A stretch of 64,000 nt of DNA, taken from NCBI GenBank assembly GCA_039829965.1, contig CP139909.1, positions 372,001 through 436,000 on the forward strand, in the 5' to 3' direction. This document shows, piece after piece, positions 61,843-64,000 of this stretch. Position numbers and translations under genes: made by a program. The number at the start of each line of letters is the position of its first letter. Within the stretch, counting starts at the first letter, position 1. Below the pieces are notes generated by a model, which was not told where the DNA came from, did no database searches, and saw only the letters and a list, made by a program, of their open reading frames with translations. This DNA is from Buchnera aphidicola (Chaetogeoica yunlongensis). Its GTDB lineage: Bacteria > Pseudomonadota > Gammaproteobacteria > Enterobacterales > Enterobacteriaceae.

Positions 61843-63362
61843 ATGATAAAATTTTTCCAAATATTAATAGCATTTTTTTCAGGAAGTATCGGAGTACTAT
61901 CTTTTTCTCCATGGGAATACTGGCCTTGTGCTATAATTTCTTTTATAGGATTAAAAACAACATTGCATTTTTCAAAAAAAAAAAATATACAAGTAAGTAC
62001 AATTGGATTTTTTTGGGGCGTTGGTTTATTTAGTAATGGAATATATTGGATTTATATAAGTCTTAGATTTTTATATAAAATTCCAACATGCACCTCATTA
62101 CTAATATTACTTATATTAATAGCATATCTTTCACTCTATCCTATGCTATTTTCTATTATAATTACATATATACAATCTAAATTTAAATCTCAATTTTTTC
62201 TTATTATATCATCTTCGTTATTGTGGATAATAATAGAATACATAAGAGAAAACTTATTTACTGGGTTTCCATGGCTAGAATTTGGTTATAGTCAAATAAA
62301 TAGTCCTTTAAAAAATATTGCTCCAATTATGGGAATTCATGGAATTACTGTTATATTAATAACTATATCAGAACTACTATATTTATTCTTATTAAAAAAA
62401 AAATACTATACTTATTGTCTTCCATAATCATTCTAATTATTTGCCATTTACTATCAACATTTTCATGGTATAAAAAAAATGAACTCAAACAAATAAATGT
62501 TACTTTAGTACAACCAAATATAATTCCAAAAAAACAAATAACTACAAAAAACGTCATAAAAATACTAAACAAATATTTAAATATAATAAAACTAAATAAA
62601 ATTAAAAATTCTTTAATAATTTTTCCTGAATCTTCTATTCCTAATTCTATAATTAATAGAAAAACTATATTAAACTTATTCAAAAAATCAATCAAAACAA
62701 ATCATAACGTACTAATAACTGGTTGTATAAACAATTATATTAAAAATAGTAAAACATATAGCTATAATTCCATATTAATGATTACAGAAAAATCACATAT
62801 ACAACATACAAAAATTATTTACAATAAATACCATTTAGTACCATTTGGTGAATATATTCCATTCTCTTTTCTATTTAAATATTTATTTAAAATATTTCTA
62901 AATATTTCTATTAAATCACTTAATAAAGGTTCTTATATACAATTTCCAATAAGTATTAATAACTTATATTTTTCTACATCTATATGTTACGAAATTGCTT
63001 TCGGAAATCAAATTAGAAATAATTTTATTCCTAATGTTAATTATTTAATATCAATATCAAATAATGCTTGGTTTAAAAATTCTATTCAACCCTGGCAACA
63101 ATTCCAAATAGCCAGAATGCGAGCATTAGAATTAGGTAGACCATTATTATATAGTTCTAATACTGGTATTACAGCTATTATTAACGCAAACGGAACAATT
63201 AAAAACATAATACCACAATTTCAAGAAAAAATATTAAATGGAAACGTAAATTCTACCTCAGGTATTACACCATACTATAAATATGGAAATATCCCTTTAA
63301 TTTTAATTGAAATATATTTTATACTATACATAATTATAAATATTGATTTTAAAAAGCGATAG
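61843..63362 (+). CDS. lnt: Apolipoprotein N-acyltransferase, split by a frame error at a poly(A) tract
   Basis: Last step of lipoprotein maturation: acylates the N-terminal Cys in the inner membrane. The 5' frame (61843-62427) encodes the first membrane helices: FFSGSIGVLSFSPWEYWP and GFPWLEFGYSQIN. The 3' frame (open through 62394-63362) encodes further helices and the nitrilase-like domain. Its catalytic triad is visible: Glu in FPESSIPNS, Lys in YNKYHLVPFGEYIPF and Cys in STSICYEIAF. The frames meet at a run of 10 A; one extra A yields 506 aa (E. coli 512). No other damage is seen. Confidence 0.9.
62394..62403 (+). repeat. Poly(A)10 tract in lnt, probable slippage site
   Basis: Ten consecutive A at the exact overlap of the two lnt frames. 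Eleven A in the mRNA (or DNA) would fuse them: the sequence would continue from LLYLFLLKK into ILYLLSSIIILII. Confidence 0.7.
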
Positions 63363-63410
63363 AATTTTAATTTCAAATGAAAATTTATAAAACATGGGTT
63401 AACTAAAAAA

Positions 63411-64000
63411 ATGAAAACGGAATATTTTCCTCATAAAATTGAGCCACAAGTTCAAAAATTTTGGAAAGAACACAACACATTTAAAGTTACTGAAAACACT
63501 AAACAAAAAAAATTTTATTGTTTAGCTATGATCCCTTATCCTTCTGGAAAACTTCATATAGGGCACGTAAGAAATTATACAATTAGCGATGTTATTGCAA
63601 GATATCAGCGCATGTTAGGAAAAAATGTATTACATCCTGTAGGATGGGATGCATTCGGGTTACCAGCAGAAAATGCAGCTATACAAAATCAAACTCAACC
63701 TGATAAATGGACTTATGAAAATATTAAATACATGAAAAAACAATTAAAAAAATTAGGTTTTAGTTATGATTGGAATAGAGAAATAACTACATGTAAACCA
63801 GAGTACTACAAATGGGAACAATGGCTATTTATAAAACTATATAACAAAAAACTTATATATAAAAAAAAATCATGGGTTAATTGGTGTGAACATGATAAAA
63901 CAGTACTTGCTAATGAGCAGGTAATAAACAAATTATGTTGGCGTTGCAATAATAAAACAACAAAAAAAAAAATTTCTCAATGGTTCATTAAAATCACGCA
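63411..64000 (+). CDS. leuS: Leucyl-tRNA synthetase, 5' part
   Basis: Charges both leucine tRNAs in the window and others. The first 196 codons are visible; the gene runs off the end. The HIGH motif is in [19 protein letters not shown] near residue 45. [33 protein letters not shown] and TVLANEQV match E. coli, as does the zinc-type CWRC region. ATG 63411 begins [18 protein letters not shown], collinear with the E. coli N-terminus. It follows lnt by 48 bases. Confidence 0.97.
   Translation, partial: MKTEYFPHKIEPQVQKFWKEHNTFKVTENTKQKKFYCLAMIPYPSGKLHIGHVRNYTISDVIARYQRMLGKNVLHPVGWDAFGLPAENAAIQNQTQPDKWTYENIKYMKKQLKKLGFSYDWNREITTCKPEYYKWEQWLFIKLYNKKLIYKKKSWVNWCEHDKTVLANEQVINKLCWRCNNKTTKKKISQWFIKIT

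Noticed and set aside
61843..63362. Two separate genes, 61843-62427 and 62415-63362
   Set aside because: They are the N- and C-terminal parts of one Lnt protein joined at a poly(A) tract; the second has only a TTG start and no ribosome-binding site.

Overview
The window is about 64 kb of very AT-rich DNA, with A/T-dominated coding regions and even richer spacers. Every recognisable gene has its closest counterpart in enteric gammaproteobacteria, and the local gene order follows Escherichia coli operons. Genes between these operon cores have been lost. There are no mobile elements, almost no regulators and few paralogues. Together this points to a primary insect endosymbiont chromosome, and the gene order and gene set fit Buchnera aphidicola of aphids. 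I infer the organism from sequence recognition, not from a search.

Layout. 1-320: end of a RidA-family gene, converging on deaD. 457-16545 (minus): deaD, pnp, rpsO, truB, rbfA, infB, nusA, tRNA-Leu(GAG), secG, glmM, ftsH, rlmE, greA, i.e. the E. coli greA-to-deaD region minus rimP, folP and nlpI. 16847-20349 (plus): ibaG, murA, rplU, rpmA, obgE. 20487-21321 (minus): rplM-rpsI. 21773-26690 (plus): pheA, ffh, rpsP-rimM-trmD-rplS. 26829-30065: tldD (minus), aroQ (plus), rluD (minus). 30299-36242 (plus): alaS, csrA, tRNA-Ser, tRNA-Arg, gshA, endA. 36501-37714 (minus): rpiA and a tRNA-Met/Leu/Gln cluster. 37889-42480 (plus): glnS, a 1.6 kb gene desert with a probable pyrG relic, and eno. 42900-46059 (minus): a tiny ftsB and mutS. 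46254-51555: dsbA, polA (5' nuclease only), engB, typA, gmk. 51688-57640 (minus): thyA, lgt, lysA, lysS, prfB. 57887-64000 (plus): ygfZ, miaB, ybeY, corC, lnt and the start of leuS.

Function. Most genes serve translation, RNA maturation and protein export: ribosomal proteins, five aminoacyl-tRNA synthetases, IF2, RF2, tRNA and rRNA modification enzymes, Ffh, SecG and FtsH. The rest cover cell envelope assembly (murA, glmM, lgt, lnt, ftsB) and nucleotide supply (thyA, gmk). A nutritional set is retained: pheA, aroQ and lysA for phenylalanine, aromatics and lysine, as expected of an aphid symbiont.

Most notable observations. (1) endA and lnt are each split by a one-base frame error exactly at a poly(A) tract of 11 and 10 A. 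In both, one extra A restores a full-length protein, as expected if RNA polymerase slippage rescues them. (2) prfB keeps the programmed +1 frameshift at CUU-UGA and is longer than its long ORF suggests. (3) A 55-codon ftsB sits in an apparently empty region. (4) A decayed pyrG relic lies between glnS and eno. (5) PheA keeps its catalytic domains but has lost the phenylalanine-binding motifs. (6) Two tRNAs carry A/C mismatches in the anticodon stem, and the serine tRNA also has A73. No entirely new multi-gene system was seen.
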